A DNA stretch of 64,000 nt from Streptomyces sp. ST2-7A (GTDB taxonomy: Bacteria > Actinomycetota > Actinomycetes > Streptomycetales > Streptomycetaceae), in the NCBI RefSeq assembly GCF_021390475.1, contig NZ_JAJUWS010000037.1:1-64000 (forward strand), written 5' to 3'. The notes under the pieces are model-generated. The model did no database searches. It was not told where the DNA came from and saw only the letters and a program-made list of their open reading frames with translations. Each line of letters begins with the position of its first letter. Position 1 is the stretch's first letter. Positions 38,432 through 49,070 of this stretch are shown piece after piece. The position numbers and the translations under genes are program-made.

Positions 38432-41311
38432 TCACACCGGCGAGGCGGCGTGTTCGTTCCTTCCGGCCCGCGCGGCGGCGCTCGCCAACAACGCCGCGTC
38501 GGTGGGGCCGTTCCCCAACTCGCGCACCGGCCGCCGGGTGGGGGGATCCCCGGCCCGGTCCCAGTCCAGCGGCACCACGGTGGGCCGCAGCGTCGAGGTG
38601 CGGGGGATGCGGCCGGTCACCCTGGCCACCTGGAGTTCCACCGGCTCCGCACCGGGCCGCAGCAACTCCCCCCGCCCGGCGGGGGAACCCGCCAACCGGA
38701 CCCGGGCACCGGGCGCCCGGGCCGGTCCGCCCGCCAGGATCAGGTGCACACCCAACCGGGCGCCGGCACCCGCGACCGCCTCCAGTATCCGCACCATCGA
38801 TCCCGCCGCCGGCCGGCCCGGATCACCGGCCGCCGGCGCCCACAGCGCCTCGGAGTCGTCCACCACGACCATCAGGCGGGGCAGCGGCCCGCTGCCCGGA
38901 GCCAGCATCGTCGGGAGGGGCACGCCGTCCTCCTCCGGCGGCTCGGGGACGGTGAACCCGGTCCGCCCCCCACCCGGCCGGTCCTCGGCGAACCCCCGGC
39001 CGTCGAGCAGGTCCTCGCGCCGTTTCAGCTCCGCCCGCAGGGCGCGGGCGAAGGCCCGCATCCGCACCGGATCGTTCGCCCGCAACCGGCTCGCGGTCTG
39101 CGGCAGCTCCGCGCAGGCGGCCAGACGGCCTCCACCACCGCCCTCCACCAGGAGCAGGGACAGCTCACGCGGCCCGCGGGCGGCGGCCAGCGCGACGACG
39201 AGCGAGCACAGGGTCTCGCTGCGCCCCGATCCCGGCGGGCCCTCCACCACCAGCGGCCCGGACAGGGCGGCCGGGTCGAGGACCACCGGGCCGCCGGTGC
39301 CGACGCCCAGCGGGACCGGCAACCCGGCCCGGGGCGTGCTCCAGCGTTCGCGCAGCACTCCGGGGGTGACCCGGGGCAGCCCCAACAGATCCAGCAGCCG
39401 GACCGAGGAAGGCAACGGCCCTCCGGTCGTCGCCTCGTCGGGCTCGTCGGGGTCGCCGCCCAATGGCGCCAGCGCCCGGGCGAATCGCTCCGCCCAGGCG
39501 CTGGAGACGGCGTCCACGGCCGCCGCCGGTCCGACCGTGCCGTCCGCCGACACCAGGCGGACGGTGGTGGCCACCTCGCCCACCAGCACGGCCGTGCTGC
39601 CACAACCGACCAGGGCGGGCACCGCCGCCCGGGCCGAGGCCAGGCCGCGTTCCAGCGGTGAGGCCGGGGTGGCGGCCGGCGCCTCGGCCAGGCACAGGGC
39701 GTGCACCCCCCGCGCGCGACCGCGCGCCACCAACTCGGCGGCCGCCGCGCGGGCCTCGGCGCCACCGGGGTCGCCGTCGAGGACCAGCAGGGTGCGCGGA
39801 CCGTCCGGGTCCCGCTCGCCCGACTCCCGTTCGCCCAACTCACGCAGCCGGGCGAGTGCCTGCTCACGGTCGAAGGCCACCAGTCGGCGGCAGGCCCGGC
39901 CGGGGCCGGGGGCGGTGTGCGGGAGCCACCCGGTCCACGCCCACTCGGCGGCCCGGTCGGGGGCGACCACGACCAACTCCAGCGCGGCGGGCGGGTGCTC
40001 GGCGATCAGACGGGCGATCAGGCCGCGTGCCAGGCCGCTCAGTCGCCGACGCGGGCCGACGAGGCCCAGCGAACCGATGGCCTCCAGGGAGACGGCCACC
40101 GGCTCCCGGCCGCCACCGGAGCGGTGGACGGTGCCGGGCCGCACGATCAGCGGCGGCCGGGGTGCCGGCGGGGTCGAGGCGCCGGCGGGCGTCGGTGCCC
40201 CGCCGGTGTCCGGCCGGGGGGCGACCGGTGCCGGTCCGGTGGGGTGCTCGGGCCGGGTGCGGGCGCGCGGCACGGCACCGGTCGGGAGGTCGGGGGCGAA
40301 GGGGAAGGACGGGGCGGGGGTCGATCCGGTGGGAACGGCGCCCGCCCATGGGGTCGGGCCGCCGGGGGTGCGGCTCACCGCGGGCGCCGAGGGCGCGGCC
40401 GGCTCGGGGATGGCGTCGGAGCCGGAACGGGCGCGGGGGGCCGGTCGGGACGCGGCCGGGGGAGGGGTCTTCCTCCGGGGGGCCGGGGCGGCGGGCCACA
40501 ACCCGGCCGGGTCGTCCAGGGCCCGCAGCAGCAACTCCGCCGGATCCGGTCCGGCTCCCTCCTCGGCGGGCCGGGGCGTCCGCGCCCCGGCCTCCGCCGG
40601 TGGTGCGGACGGCTCCGGGGGGCGCTCGCGGCGCAGCAACCGACCACCGAGTCGACGGCGCGGAGTCTCCGCGGCGGGCACCGGCGGCGGTTCCGGTGGG
40701 GGGACCGGGGCGCTGCCGGCCCCCTCCGTCGCCGGGTCGGCGCCCCGGGCGGCGAGGATCCGCAGCGTGGATTCGCCGAGACGCAACTCGGAGCCGGGGG
40801 GCAGCGGCAGGTCCCGATCGGTGGGGAGGGCGACACCCTCCAGGGTGGTGCCGTTGGTCGAACAGAGGTCCCGCGCGGTCACCGGGCCGGGCCCGTCGGG
40901 CACGGTCAACAGGCAGTGCAATCGGGAGACATCGGGATCGTCGAGGGGCACGTCGGCCCGTGCGGAGCGGCCGATCCGGACCTCGCCGCCGTGCAATAGG
41001 TGCACGCCGCCCGCGTCCGGGCCGGATACCACCAGCAGGCGGGGAACGGAGTCGTCGGCGCGGTCCACCCCCACCGGCCCGTCGGTGGCGAGCACGGCGC
41101 CGTCCATCAGCGGCGGTCGGCCCAGGGGCGCGCGCCGCGGATCCAGGCGCCGGGCCCCGCACCAGACCACCCCGGGGACGCCGCCGGCGGGATCCGCCGC
41201 GGCCACCAGATCGCCGAGCACCGCTTCCAGGGGGGTGTCCACGGGTGCGGTGACGGTCACGTCGGCACCCTCGCCGCCCCGCGGGCCGAGAACGGTCAAC
41301 CTGATCTGCAT
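38432..41311 (-). CDS. FHA-domain FtsK/EccC-like ATPase
   Basis: A 959-residue cytoplasmic protein. Residues 1-85 resemble the ubiquitin-like head seen in related actinobacterial proteins. Residues ~95-165 are a forkhead-associated domain (VRIGRSARADVPLDDPDVSRLH, STNGT) that binds phosphothreonine. After ~250 disordered Pro/Ala residues comes a FtsK/SpoIIIE-type ATPase region with Walker A VEGPPGSGRSETL (about 690) and Walker B LPRLMVVVDDSEAL (about 815). Only one intact nucleotide site is visible, unlike three-domain type VII secretion ATPases. The start ATG 41311 has GGGAGGG close upstream. It is divergent from two Ser/Thr kinases, likely sources of its phospho-ligand. Confidence 0.88.
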   Translation of the reverse strand: MQIRLTVLGPRGGEGADVTVTAPVDTPLEAVLGDLVAAADPAGGVPGVVWCGARRLDPRRAPLGRPPLMDGAVLATDGPVGVDRADDSVPRLLVVSGPDAGGVHLLHGGEVRIGRSARADVPLDDPDVSRLHCLLTVPDGPGPVTARDLCSTNGTTLEGVALPTDRDLPLPPGSELRLGESTLRILAARGADPATEGAGSAPVPPPEPPPVPAAETPRRRLGGRLLRRERPPEPSAPPAEAGARTPRPAEEGAGPDPAELLLRALDDPAGLWPAAPAPRRKTPPPAASRPAPRARSGSDAIPEPAAPSAPAVSRTPGGPTPWAGAVPTGSTPAPSFPFAPDLPTGAVPRARTRPEHPTGPAPVAPRPDTGGAPTPAGASTPPAPRPPLIVRPGTVHRSGGGREPVAVSLEAIGSLGLVGPRRRLSGLARGLIARLIAEHPPAALELVVVAPDRAAEWAWTGWLPHTAPGPGRACRRLVAFDREQALARLRELGERESGERDPDGPRTLLVLDGDPGGAEARAAAAELVARGRARGVHALCLAEAPAATPASPLERGLASARAAVPALVGCGSTAVLVGEVATTVRLVSADGTVGPAAAVDAVSSAWAERFARALAPLGGDPDEPDEATTGGPLPSSVRLLDLLGLPRVTPGVLRERWSTPRAGLPVPLGVGTGGPVVLDPAALSGPLVVEGPPGSGRSETLCSLVVALAAARGPRELSLLLVEGGGGGRLAACAELPQTASRLRANDPVRMRAFARALRAELKRREDLLDGRGFAEDRPGGGRTGFTVPEPPEEDGVPLPTMLAPGSGPLPRLMVVVDDSEALWAPAAGDPGRPAAGSMVRILEAVAGAGARLGVHLILAGGPARAPGARVRLAGSPAGRGELLRPGAEPVELQVARVTGRIPRTSTLRPTVVPLDWDRAGDPPTRRPVRELGNGPTDAALLASAAARAGRNEHAASPV

Positions 41312-42368
41312 CGGCCCTCCCGATCGGGTCGCAACGGCGGGCACGCCGGCCGCCCCCGGCATCCTCGCACCCCCCACCGACACCCCGCTCCGGGCTCCTC
41401 CCGGGCTGATCTTGATTGGTCGTATCCGACCGAATCCGACCGCTCCGCGACGTCGGGATCCGGCCGGCCGGGACCCACCGATCGGGCGGGTTCCGGAGTG
41501 GTCCCGAAACCGCTCCCGGGCCCCGGAAACGGGCCGCGCCGCCGGCCGCCCCACCGGTGGGAGGGAAACCGGGACGCACACATCCGGACAGATCCGTGCC
41601 CGGACCTTCCCGGGGCCCGTTCACCCATCCCCCGAAGTCCGTTTCCGGTCGATCCCGCGCCACCGGGCCGGAAGGAGCACCACGGCCCCGGCCCCGCTCC
41701 CCGGGGTCCGGTGAGGCGGCGGGGCCGGAAAACGGGAGGGGCGTCCCGCCTCCCGATCCCGGCCTCGGCGGCGACGACGGACGACCCGCCCGGCGGCCCC
41801 CACCCCCGGGCGCCGGGGCGCGGGACCCCGGCCACCCACCTCCCGGGTTCGGCGACCGCGCTCCGGCGTCGCCGGAGCGGGAAGGTGCCACGGTCGCGGG
41901 CCGGGGGCGGCTCCGACACCTCCGACCGATCGGCGACCGCCCGTCCCGCCACCGACGCGCCGCGTCAGGAGGACCCGTCCCACCGGGCGCGCGAAGCACC
42001 TCCCGTCGGGTGGTCGTCCGCGACGCGACGGTGGTCGGGAAACGGTCGTGGTCGGGAAACGACGCCGGTCGGGAGAGGCCGGGGACCCGCGCCGGCCGGT
42101 GCCGGGACGGCCGCCGACGGTGACGGGGTGAGAGGCGGGGGCGAGTCGTTCCGGACCCACCGCGACCGGACGGCCGACGCGGCACCGTCGGACCTCGGGT
42201 TCGACACACGTGCGCGCGTACGGGCGCATTACAGTGGGCCTCCGGGGTCGCCGAACGGCGACCCCGACGACGGGGAAGCGGACGCGGGGACACCCGCCCG
42301 TGCCCCGCCACCGTGCCGGCGGGGACCGCCCCGGCGGCGACACCGACGAGACGATCCCGGGAGTGCGC
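41312..42368. promoter_or_regulatory. 1.06-kb divergent region between the FHA ATPase and the first kinase
   Basis: No convincing gene is seen here; open frames lack normal codon bias. It holds a direct repeat GTGGTCGGGAAACG at 42031 and 42048, and a perfect 9-bp hairpin GGGGTCGCC-GAAC-GGCGACCCC at 42244-42265 in the kinase leader. A TACAGT box at 42230 may be a -10. Confidence 0.4.
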
Positions 42369-44111
<1,743 letters not shown>

Positions 44112-44224
44112 GGGACGGCCGTCCAGGGAATTTGTCGACTTCCCCCGGAGATTTTCCGGCTGTCTTTCCGGGACGATACGGACAAAATCATTGGACTTCG
44201 GCCCTCGATTCGTGCCCCGCGTCG

Positions 44225-44230
44225 TAGCCT
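44225..44230 (+). promoter_or_regulatory. -10 box (TAGCCT), predicted leaderless start of the second kinase
   Basis: TAGCCT ends 6 bases before ATG 44237; no ribosome site is present. This predicts its own transcript, separate from the first kinase. Confidence 0.45.
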
Positions 44231-44236
44231 CCCGCC

Positions 44237-45796
44237 ATGGCACGGAACATCGGCAGCCAGTACACCCTCCACCGAGTCCTGGGTCGCGGCGCCGCCGGCA
44301 CCGTCTGGCTCGCGGACGGGCCCGACGGTCCGGTGGCCGTCAAGGTCATGCGGGAGGACCTGGCCGCCGATCCCGAGCTGGTCGAACGCTTCGCCCACGA
44401 GCGGCACACCCTGCTCGGTCTGGAACACCCCAACATCGTGGGGGTCCGCGACCTGATCACGGTCTCGGACCCCGTCCGCCGCGAGCCCGTGGGCACGGGT
44501 GGCGGGTCCGGAGCCGGCGGGACCGGCGGTGCCCCGGCCCCCGGCGCCGACACGACCACCGGCGACACGCCCGGAACCGGCGGGCCGGCCCGCGACACCG
44601 ACGCCGGTACGGAGTCCGACGCCGACGGGGCCCCCGCCGGCGTCCCCCGCCCCCGTACCGGGCCCCGTACCGGGCCCGGACCCGACCTCGCCCTGGTGAT
44701 GGACCTCGTGCGCGGCCCCGACCTCCGGGCCCACCTGCGCGAACACGGCCCGCTCGCCCCCGCCGGGGCGGTCGCGATCGTCGCGGACATCGCCGCCGGA
44801 CTCGCCGTCGCGCACGCCGCGGGCATCGTCCATCGCGACGTCAAACCCGAGAACATCCTGCTGGACACCGCCGGTGAGCGCCCCGTCGCACTGCTCACCG
44901 ACTTCGGTGTCGCCCAACTCGTCGACGAGCCCCGGCGGGGCTCCGGCTCCGGTGTCGTCGGCACCCCCGACTACATGGCCCCCGAGATCATCGAGGGGCT
45001 GCCCTCCCGGGCGCCGGTGGACATCTACGCCCTGGCCACCGTCCTCTACGAACTCCTCGCCGGCTTCACCCCCTTCGGTGGAGGCCACAGCGGCGCCGTG
45101 TTGCGCCGGCAGGTCACCGAACAGGCCGCCCCGCTGCCCGGCCTGCCCGGGGAACTGTGGCACCTGATCCAGCAGTGTCTGGCCAAATCGCCCGCCTCAC
45201 GGCTGCGGGCCTCCGAACTGGCCGCGCGGCTGCGCGAGATCCACCCCGCGCTCCGAGGACTGCCCGCTCTGGAGGTGGAGGCCGGCTCCGCCGCGGGAGG
45301 CGTGCCCGCGGCCCGCAACGGCCGCGCGCCCCACACCGGCGGTGGCCGTCCCGGCGCCGTCAACGGGCGGGGCGCGTCGTCCTCCGCCGTCGGCGCCCCC
45401 GCCCCCGGCGGTCGGACCGGCGGCCCGGTCGGCACGACCGGACGCCCCGGCGTTCCCGCCGGGAGCCTCGATCACGCCGGACACGCCGGGCCCCACGTCC
45501 TCCCCGAGCAGGACGGGGAGGACGAGGCCCCCGCCGCGCGCCGGGGCGCCGTCCCCCTCGTCGACGGTTCCGACCCCGACGACGAACGGGTCACCCACAC
45601 CCGGATGAGGGTCCCCGACGCGGGTGAGCTCACCGGCGGGCCCCGGGGCACCGCCCGTGTCCCCCGGGACCCCCGCAGCCCCCGGGCCGGCTCGGCCCGC
45701 CACGGCGCGGCCGAACGCCGTCGCCGGCTCGCCCTCACCCTCGTCGCCGTGCTGCTCCCGCTGCTGCTCCTCGTCGTGATCCTGCTCACCGGCTGA
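44237..45796 (+). CDS. Membrane-anchored Ser/Thr protein kinase (PkaB-like) with insert in the N-lobe
   Basis: A 519-residue kinase. Motifs are LGRGAAGTVW, Lys36 in VAVKVM, HRDVKPENIL with Asp201, DFG Asp222, and GTPDYMAPEII. Residues ~77-150 are a Thr/Gly/Pro/Asp low-complexity stretch placed between two N-lobe strands (after NIVGVRDLI, before DLALVMDLVRG), where related kinases have a short turn. After residue ~350 a disordered region leads to a C-terminal membrane helix (LALTLVAVLLPLLLLVVIL) ending the protein. No outer sensor domain exists. The start ATG 44237 has a TAGCCT box 6 bases upstream, so it is probably leaderless. Confidence 0.92.
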   Translation: MARNIGSQYTLHRVLGRGAAGTVWLADGPDGPVAVKVMREDLAADPELVERFAHERHTLLGLEHPNIVGVRDLITVSDPVRREPVGTGGGSGAGGTGGAPAPGADTTTGDTPGTGGPARDTDAGTESDADGAPAGVPRPRTGPRTGPGPDLALVMDLVRGPDLRAHLREHGPLAPAGAVAIVADIAAGLAVAHAAGIVHRDVKPENILLDTAGERPVALLTDFGVAQLVDEPRRGSGSGVVGTPDYMAPEIIEGLPSRAPVDIYALATVLYELLAGFTPFGGGHSGAVLRRQVTEQAAPLPGLPGELWHLIQQCLAKSPASRLRASELAARLREIHPALRGLPALEVEAGSAAGGVPAARNGRAPHTGGGRPGAVNGRGASSSAVGAPAPGGRTGGPVGTTGRPGVPAGSLDHAGHAGPHVLPEQDGEDEAPAARRGAVPLVDGSDPDDERVTHTRMRVPDAGELTGGPRGTARVPRDPRSPRAGSARHGAAERRRRLALTLVAVLLPLLLLVVILLTG

Positions 45797-45830
45797 ACGC
45801 CGGCACCCACGGTCGTCCCGGACCCCGCCC

Positions 45831-45960
45831 CGACACTGTCCAGCACCGCACCGGCATCGCCCGGACCCTGCCCCGGCACCGCCCGGACCCTGCCCCGACC
45901 CCCCACCGGCACCGCCCGGACCCTGCCCCGGACCCTGCCCCGACACCGTCCAGCACCGTC
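45831..45960. repeat. Degenerate direct repeats before prfB
   Basis: A 22-base unit GGC(A)CCGCCCGGACCCTGCCCC occurs at 45853, 45875 and 45908, with an extra GGACCCTGCCCC. A 17-base element (GACAC(T/C)GTCCAGCACCG) flanks the block at about 45832 and 45942. Confidence 0.75.
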
Positions 45961-46045
45961 CGGCACCGGGCCGGGACCGACCCCCGGCGATCGGCCGGCG
46001 GGAAACCCGCGTGCCCGGCGAGCGGGCCCGCGCCCCACCAGCCGC

Positions 46046-46051
46046 TAGGCT
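46046..46051 (+). promoter_or_regulatory. -10 box (TAGGCT), predicted leaderless start of prfB
   Basis: TAGGCT ends 7 bases before GTG 46059. The GGGGG between them could act as a ribosome site only if transcription starts upstream, so both modes remain possible. Confidence 0.4.
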
Positions 46052-46058
46052 GGGGGAC

Positions 46059-47174
46059 GTGGCAGTCGTCGATGTATCCGAAGCGCTGAAGTCCCTCACC
46101 ACCACGATGGAGTCCGTAGAGGCCGTCCTCGACGTGGACAAGCTGAGGGCGGAGATCGCCGTGCTCGAGGAGCAGGCGGCGGCCCCCTCCCTGTGGGACG
46201 ACCCCGAGAACGCCCAGAAGGTCACCACCCGTCTCTCCTTCCTCCAGGGGCAGGTGCGCCGCACCGAGGAGCTGCGCGGTCGCATCGGCGACCTCGCCAT
46301 CCTCTTCGAGCTGGCCGAGACCGAGGGCGACGCCGAGACGCTGGAGGAGTCGCGGGTCGAGCTGGACGCCGTCCGCAAGGCGGTCTCCGAGCTGGAGGTC
46401 CGCACGCTGCTCTCGGGCGAGTACGACGAGCGCGAGGCCATGATCAGCGTCCGCGCCGAGGCCGGTGGCGTGGACGCCGCCGACTTCGCCGAGCAGCTCC
46501 AGCGCATGTACCTGCGCTGGGCCGAGCGCAAGGGCTACCCCACCGAGATCCTCGACACCTCCTACGCGGAGGAGGCGGGCATCAAGTCCACCACCTTCAC
46601 GGTCAAGGCCCCCTACGCGTACGGCACCCTCTCCGTCGAACAGGGCACCCACCGGCTGGTCCGCATCTCCCCCTTCGACAACCAGGGGCGACGGCAGACC
46701 TCCTTCGCCGGCGTCGAGGTGCTGCCCGTGGTGGAGCAGACCGACCACATCGACATCCCGGACAACGACATCCGGATCGACGTCTTCCGCTCCTCCGGAC
46801 CCGGTGGGCAGTCGGTCAACACCACCGACTCGGCGGTGCGCATCACCCACCTGTCGACCGGCATCGTCGTCTCCTGCCAGAACGAGAAGTCCCAGATCCA
46901 GAACCGCGCCGCCGCCATGCGCGTCCTGCAGGCCCGCCTGCTGGCCCGCCGCAAGGAGGAGGACCAGGCCAAGATGGACGCCCTCAAGACCGAGGGCGGC
47001 AACTCCTGGGGCAGCCAGATGCGTTCGTACGTGATGCAGCCGTACCAGATGGTCAAGGATCTGCGCACCGAGCACGAGGTCGGCACCCCGCAGGCGGTTC
47101 TGGACGGCGACATCGACGACTTCCTCGAGGCCGGCATCCGTTGGCGCAAGCAGCGGGAGCAGGAGGGGGTGTAA
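46059..47174 (+). CDS. prfB: Peptide chain release factor 2
   Basis: RF2 recognises UGA and UAA stop codons and triggers peptide release. The 371-residue product has the stop-codon-reading SPF tripeptide (RISPFDNQGRRQTSFAG) and the catalytic GGQ loop (SSGPGGQSVNTTDSAVRI). The N-terminal helical domain begins VAVVDVSEALKSL. The gene is one open frame from GTG 46059; the programmed frameshift of E. coli prfB is absent. It opens the prfB-ftsE-ftsX-smpB order seen in mycobacteria. Confidence 0.97.
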   Translation: MAVVDVSEALKSLTTTMESVEAVLDVDKLRAEIAVLEEQAAAPSLWDDPENAQKVTTRLSFLQGQVRRTEELRGRIGDLAILFELAETEGDAETLEESRVELDAVRKAVSELEVRTLLSGEYDEREAMISVRAEAGGVDAADFAEQLQRMYLRWAERKGYPTEILDTSYAEEAGIKSTTFTVKAPYAYGTLSVEQGTHRLVRISPFDNQGRRQTSFAGVEVLPVVEQTDHIDIPDNDIRIDVFRSSGPGGQSVNTTDSAVRITHLSTGIVVSCQNEKSQIQNRAAAMRVLQARLLARRKEEDQAKMDALKTEGGNSWGSQMRSYVMQPYQMVKDLRTEHEVGTPQAVLDGDIDDFLEAGIRWRKQREQEGV

Positions 47175-47205
47175 CCCCCCACCCCCTCGGGGGAATCACG
47201 ACCCG

Positions 47206-47235
47206 GGCCCGGCGGTGTTCACCGCCGGGCCTTTT
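47206..47235 (+). terminator. prfB terminator
   Basis: GGCCCGGCGGTG and CACCGCCGGGCC form a 12-bp perfect stem with a 2-base loop, followed by TTTT, 31 bases after the stop. Confidence 0.85.
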
Positions 47236-47453
47236 CACGGGATGCCCGGAGAACCCCCCTGGAAAGCCGACTTGACGGGGTTGTGTGGAACGGGAAAGCT
47301 GTTCGCTCGGCAGACCCTGTTCGGGGCGCGTGTGGCCCGGGGGGCTCAACTGCACGACGGGGACCTCGATCACGGCCCGTCGCCCCTGTATGTCTGCCTC
47401 GATGACGCGTCATTGACACACAACTCCATCAATCACAGGGGGTAGTGGCTTTC

Positions 47454-48188
47454 ATGGCCAATTCCAGGATTCGCATCGCGGCGGCCCGCGTGGCAGCCGG
47501 CGCGGTGTTCGCGGCGGGCGCCTCGTTCGCCGTGGCGGGCGTCGCCCAGGCGAACGAGGGCGATGACCCGACGCCGCCGCCGGGGGACTGCATTCCCACC
47601 ATCGACGACGACTGCGACACCAGCGGCGGCGGTGACAACGAGGGCGCTTCCGGCACTCCCGGTGGTGGTGACGAGGGCGCCGACCAGGGTGGCGACGGCG
47701 GCCCCGGCACTCCCGGTGGTGGTGACGAGGGCGCCGACCAGGGTGGCGACGGCGGCCCCGGCACTCCCGGTGGTGGTGACGAGGGCGCCGACCAGGGTGG
47801 CGACGGCGGCCCCGGCACCCCGGGCGGTGGTGACGAGGGCGCCGGCACCACTGGTGGCCCCGGCACTCCCGGTGGTGGTGACGAGGGCGCCGGCACCACA
47901 GGCACCACCGGTGACAACGGCACCACCGGTGGCACCGGTGGCAACGGCTCCCCGCAGCTGAGCGGCGGCCAGGAGGGTCTCGAGGCCCCCGAGGCCGAGG
48001 AGGGCCTCACCCCGCCGGTGCAGAACGACCCGACCACCGACGGTGGCGAGGAGCGCGGCGAGCTGGCCGAGACCGGTGCCTCCGGCGGCGACATGCTGCT
48101 GCTGGTCGGCGCCGCGACGATGATCGCCGGTGGGGTGGCCTTCCGCTACCTGCCGAAGATCGTCGCCAAGGGTTCCGCCACCGCCTGA
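47454..48188 (+). CDS. Cell-wall-anchored Gly/Asp repeat protein with LAXTG sorting signal
   Basis: A 244-residue secreted protein. A signal peptide ends near AVAGVAQANEG (cleavage after AQA). The mature part holds two Cys (about residues 46 and 54) and three near-identical 18-residue repeats (GTPGGGDEGADQGGDGGP) plus partial ones, then an acidic stretch. The C-terminus is a sortase signal: LAETG, a hydrophobic helix (MLLLVGAATMIAGGVAF) and a basic tail. LAXTG is the motif used by class E sortases in Streptomyces, as in long chaplins. No sortase gene is in the window. The start ATG 47454 follows AGGGGG; GTG 47445 is less likely. Function is unknown; a surface spacer or matrix role is inferred. 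Confidence 0.85.
   Translation: MANSRIRIAAARVAAGAVFAAGASFAVAGVAQANEGDDPTPPPGDCIPTIDDDCDTSGGGDNEGASGTPGGGDEGADQGGDGGPGTPGGGDEGADQGGDGGPGTPGGGDEGADQGGDGGPGTPGGGDEGAGTTGGPGTPGGGDEGAGTTGTTGDNGTTGGTGGNGSPQLSGGQEGLEAPEAEEGLTPPVQNDPTTDGGEERGELAETGASGGDMLLLVGAATMIAGGVAFRYLPKIVAKGSATA
47652..47813 (+). repeat. Three tandem 54-bp coding repeats
   Basis: Three consecutive 54-base units inside the LAXTG protein gene are almost identical at DNA level, including synonymous positions, pointing to recent duplication. Partial copies continue to about 47900. Confidence 0.9.
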
Positions 48189-48308
48189 TCCTCCTTCGGG
48201 GATGACGGGACGGCCCGGGCACCCGGCGGTTCGGCGGCCCTCCGGGGTCGCCGGAACCCGGTCACGGCCGGTGACCGGGACGGACGGTCCCGTCGGCGAC
48301 AGCGCAGG

Positions 48309-48345
48309 GGAACGGGCCCGGAGCACATCGCTCCGGGCCCGTTCC
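48309..48345. terminator. Bidirectional terminator hairpin
   Basis: GGAACGGGCCCGGAGC and its exact complement form a 16-bp stem with the loop ACATC. It lies between the LAXTG gene and the convergent zinc-ribbon gene. The rest of 48189-48485 appears empty. Confidence 0.75.
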
Positions 48346-48485
48346 GCGTTCCCGCCCACCCGATCCGGTTCCCGATCCGGCTTCGTCCCGGTCGTCGTGG
48401 CGTGCCGTCCCCGTCCGGGGCCCACCGGGGCCCCCGGTGCGCTCCCGGAGCGCCCTCTCCCGCCCCACCGGCCTCCCGCGCCCGA

Positions 48486-48680
48486 TCAGGCCGGACGGGC
48501 CACGACCAGGGCCACCGCGAGCAGGGCCAGCAACAGGGCGAACAGCATCGCCGAGCCGGCGACCGGTCCGCCCTCGCGGCGCATCCGGGCCAACCGGTCG
48601 CGGCAGACCGCGCAGCGGCCCTCGCTCACCCGGCCCGCGCAGTTCGCGCAGACCAGCCATTCGGCCCATCCGACGGTCAT
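48486..48680 (-). CDS. Small zinc-ribbon membrane protein
   Basis: A 64-residue protein with two Cys pairs (CANC and CAVC, about residues 11-24) forming a likely zinc ribbon, a basic stretch (RDRLARMRREGG), and a C-terminal membrane helix (SAMLFALLLALLAVALVV). The start ATG 48680 has a perfect GGAAGGAGG site 7 bases upstream. It is divergent from ftsE. No function can be given; a cytoplasmic zinc ribbon tethered to the membrane is inferred. Confidence 0.82.
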   Translation of the reverse strand: MTVGWAEWLVCANCAGRVSEGRCAVCRDRLARMRREGGPVAGSAMLFALLLALLAVALVVARPA

Positions 48681-48996
48681 GCCATCGCCTCCTTCCGTCA
48701 CCTTCTCCGCCTCCCCGAGGGGCGGCGGTGACGTTCGCGTCACCCTCCATCCTGCCGGCGTTCACGACGCGGCGTCCCGCCGGCAGGGGAACCGAGGGGC
48801 GGGGAACCCGGTCGGTCGCCGACGGGGACGGCGCCCGTCGGGGCACGGGGAGGCGCGCGGGACCCGGGGGGAGAGGGGTTGGGTCCCGTGGCGAATCCCG
48901 GCCGGAACGCCGGGGATCGGCGGAGAACGGTGGGGACAAAGCGGGAGTAATCGGCACGGGGTGTGACGGTGTCTGCCGGCGCCCCGCCCGGTCGCG

Positions 48997-49002
48997 TAGG
49001 GT
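48997..49002 (+). promoter_or_regulatory. -10 box (TAGGGT) upstream of ftsE
   Basis: TAGGGT lies 68 bases before the ftsE start. No good -35 is visible. Predicted transcription start is about 49009. Confidence 0.4.
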
Positions 49003-49070
49003 CGGCCCTCGAAGAGGGAGCCGCGCACAGTGCTCCTACCGCATCTACCCCGTATCAGCCAGGTGCAATC

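Noticed and set aside
38432..41311. A type VII secretion locus
   Set aside because: Only one ATPase site is visible, and no EccB, EccD, mycosin or WXG100 genes are near.
46059..47174. Programmed frameshift in prfB
   Set aside because: The gene is one continuous frame from GTG to stop.
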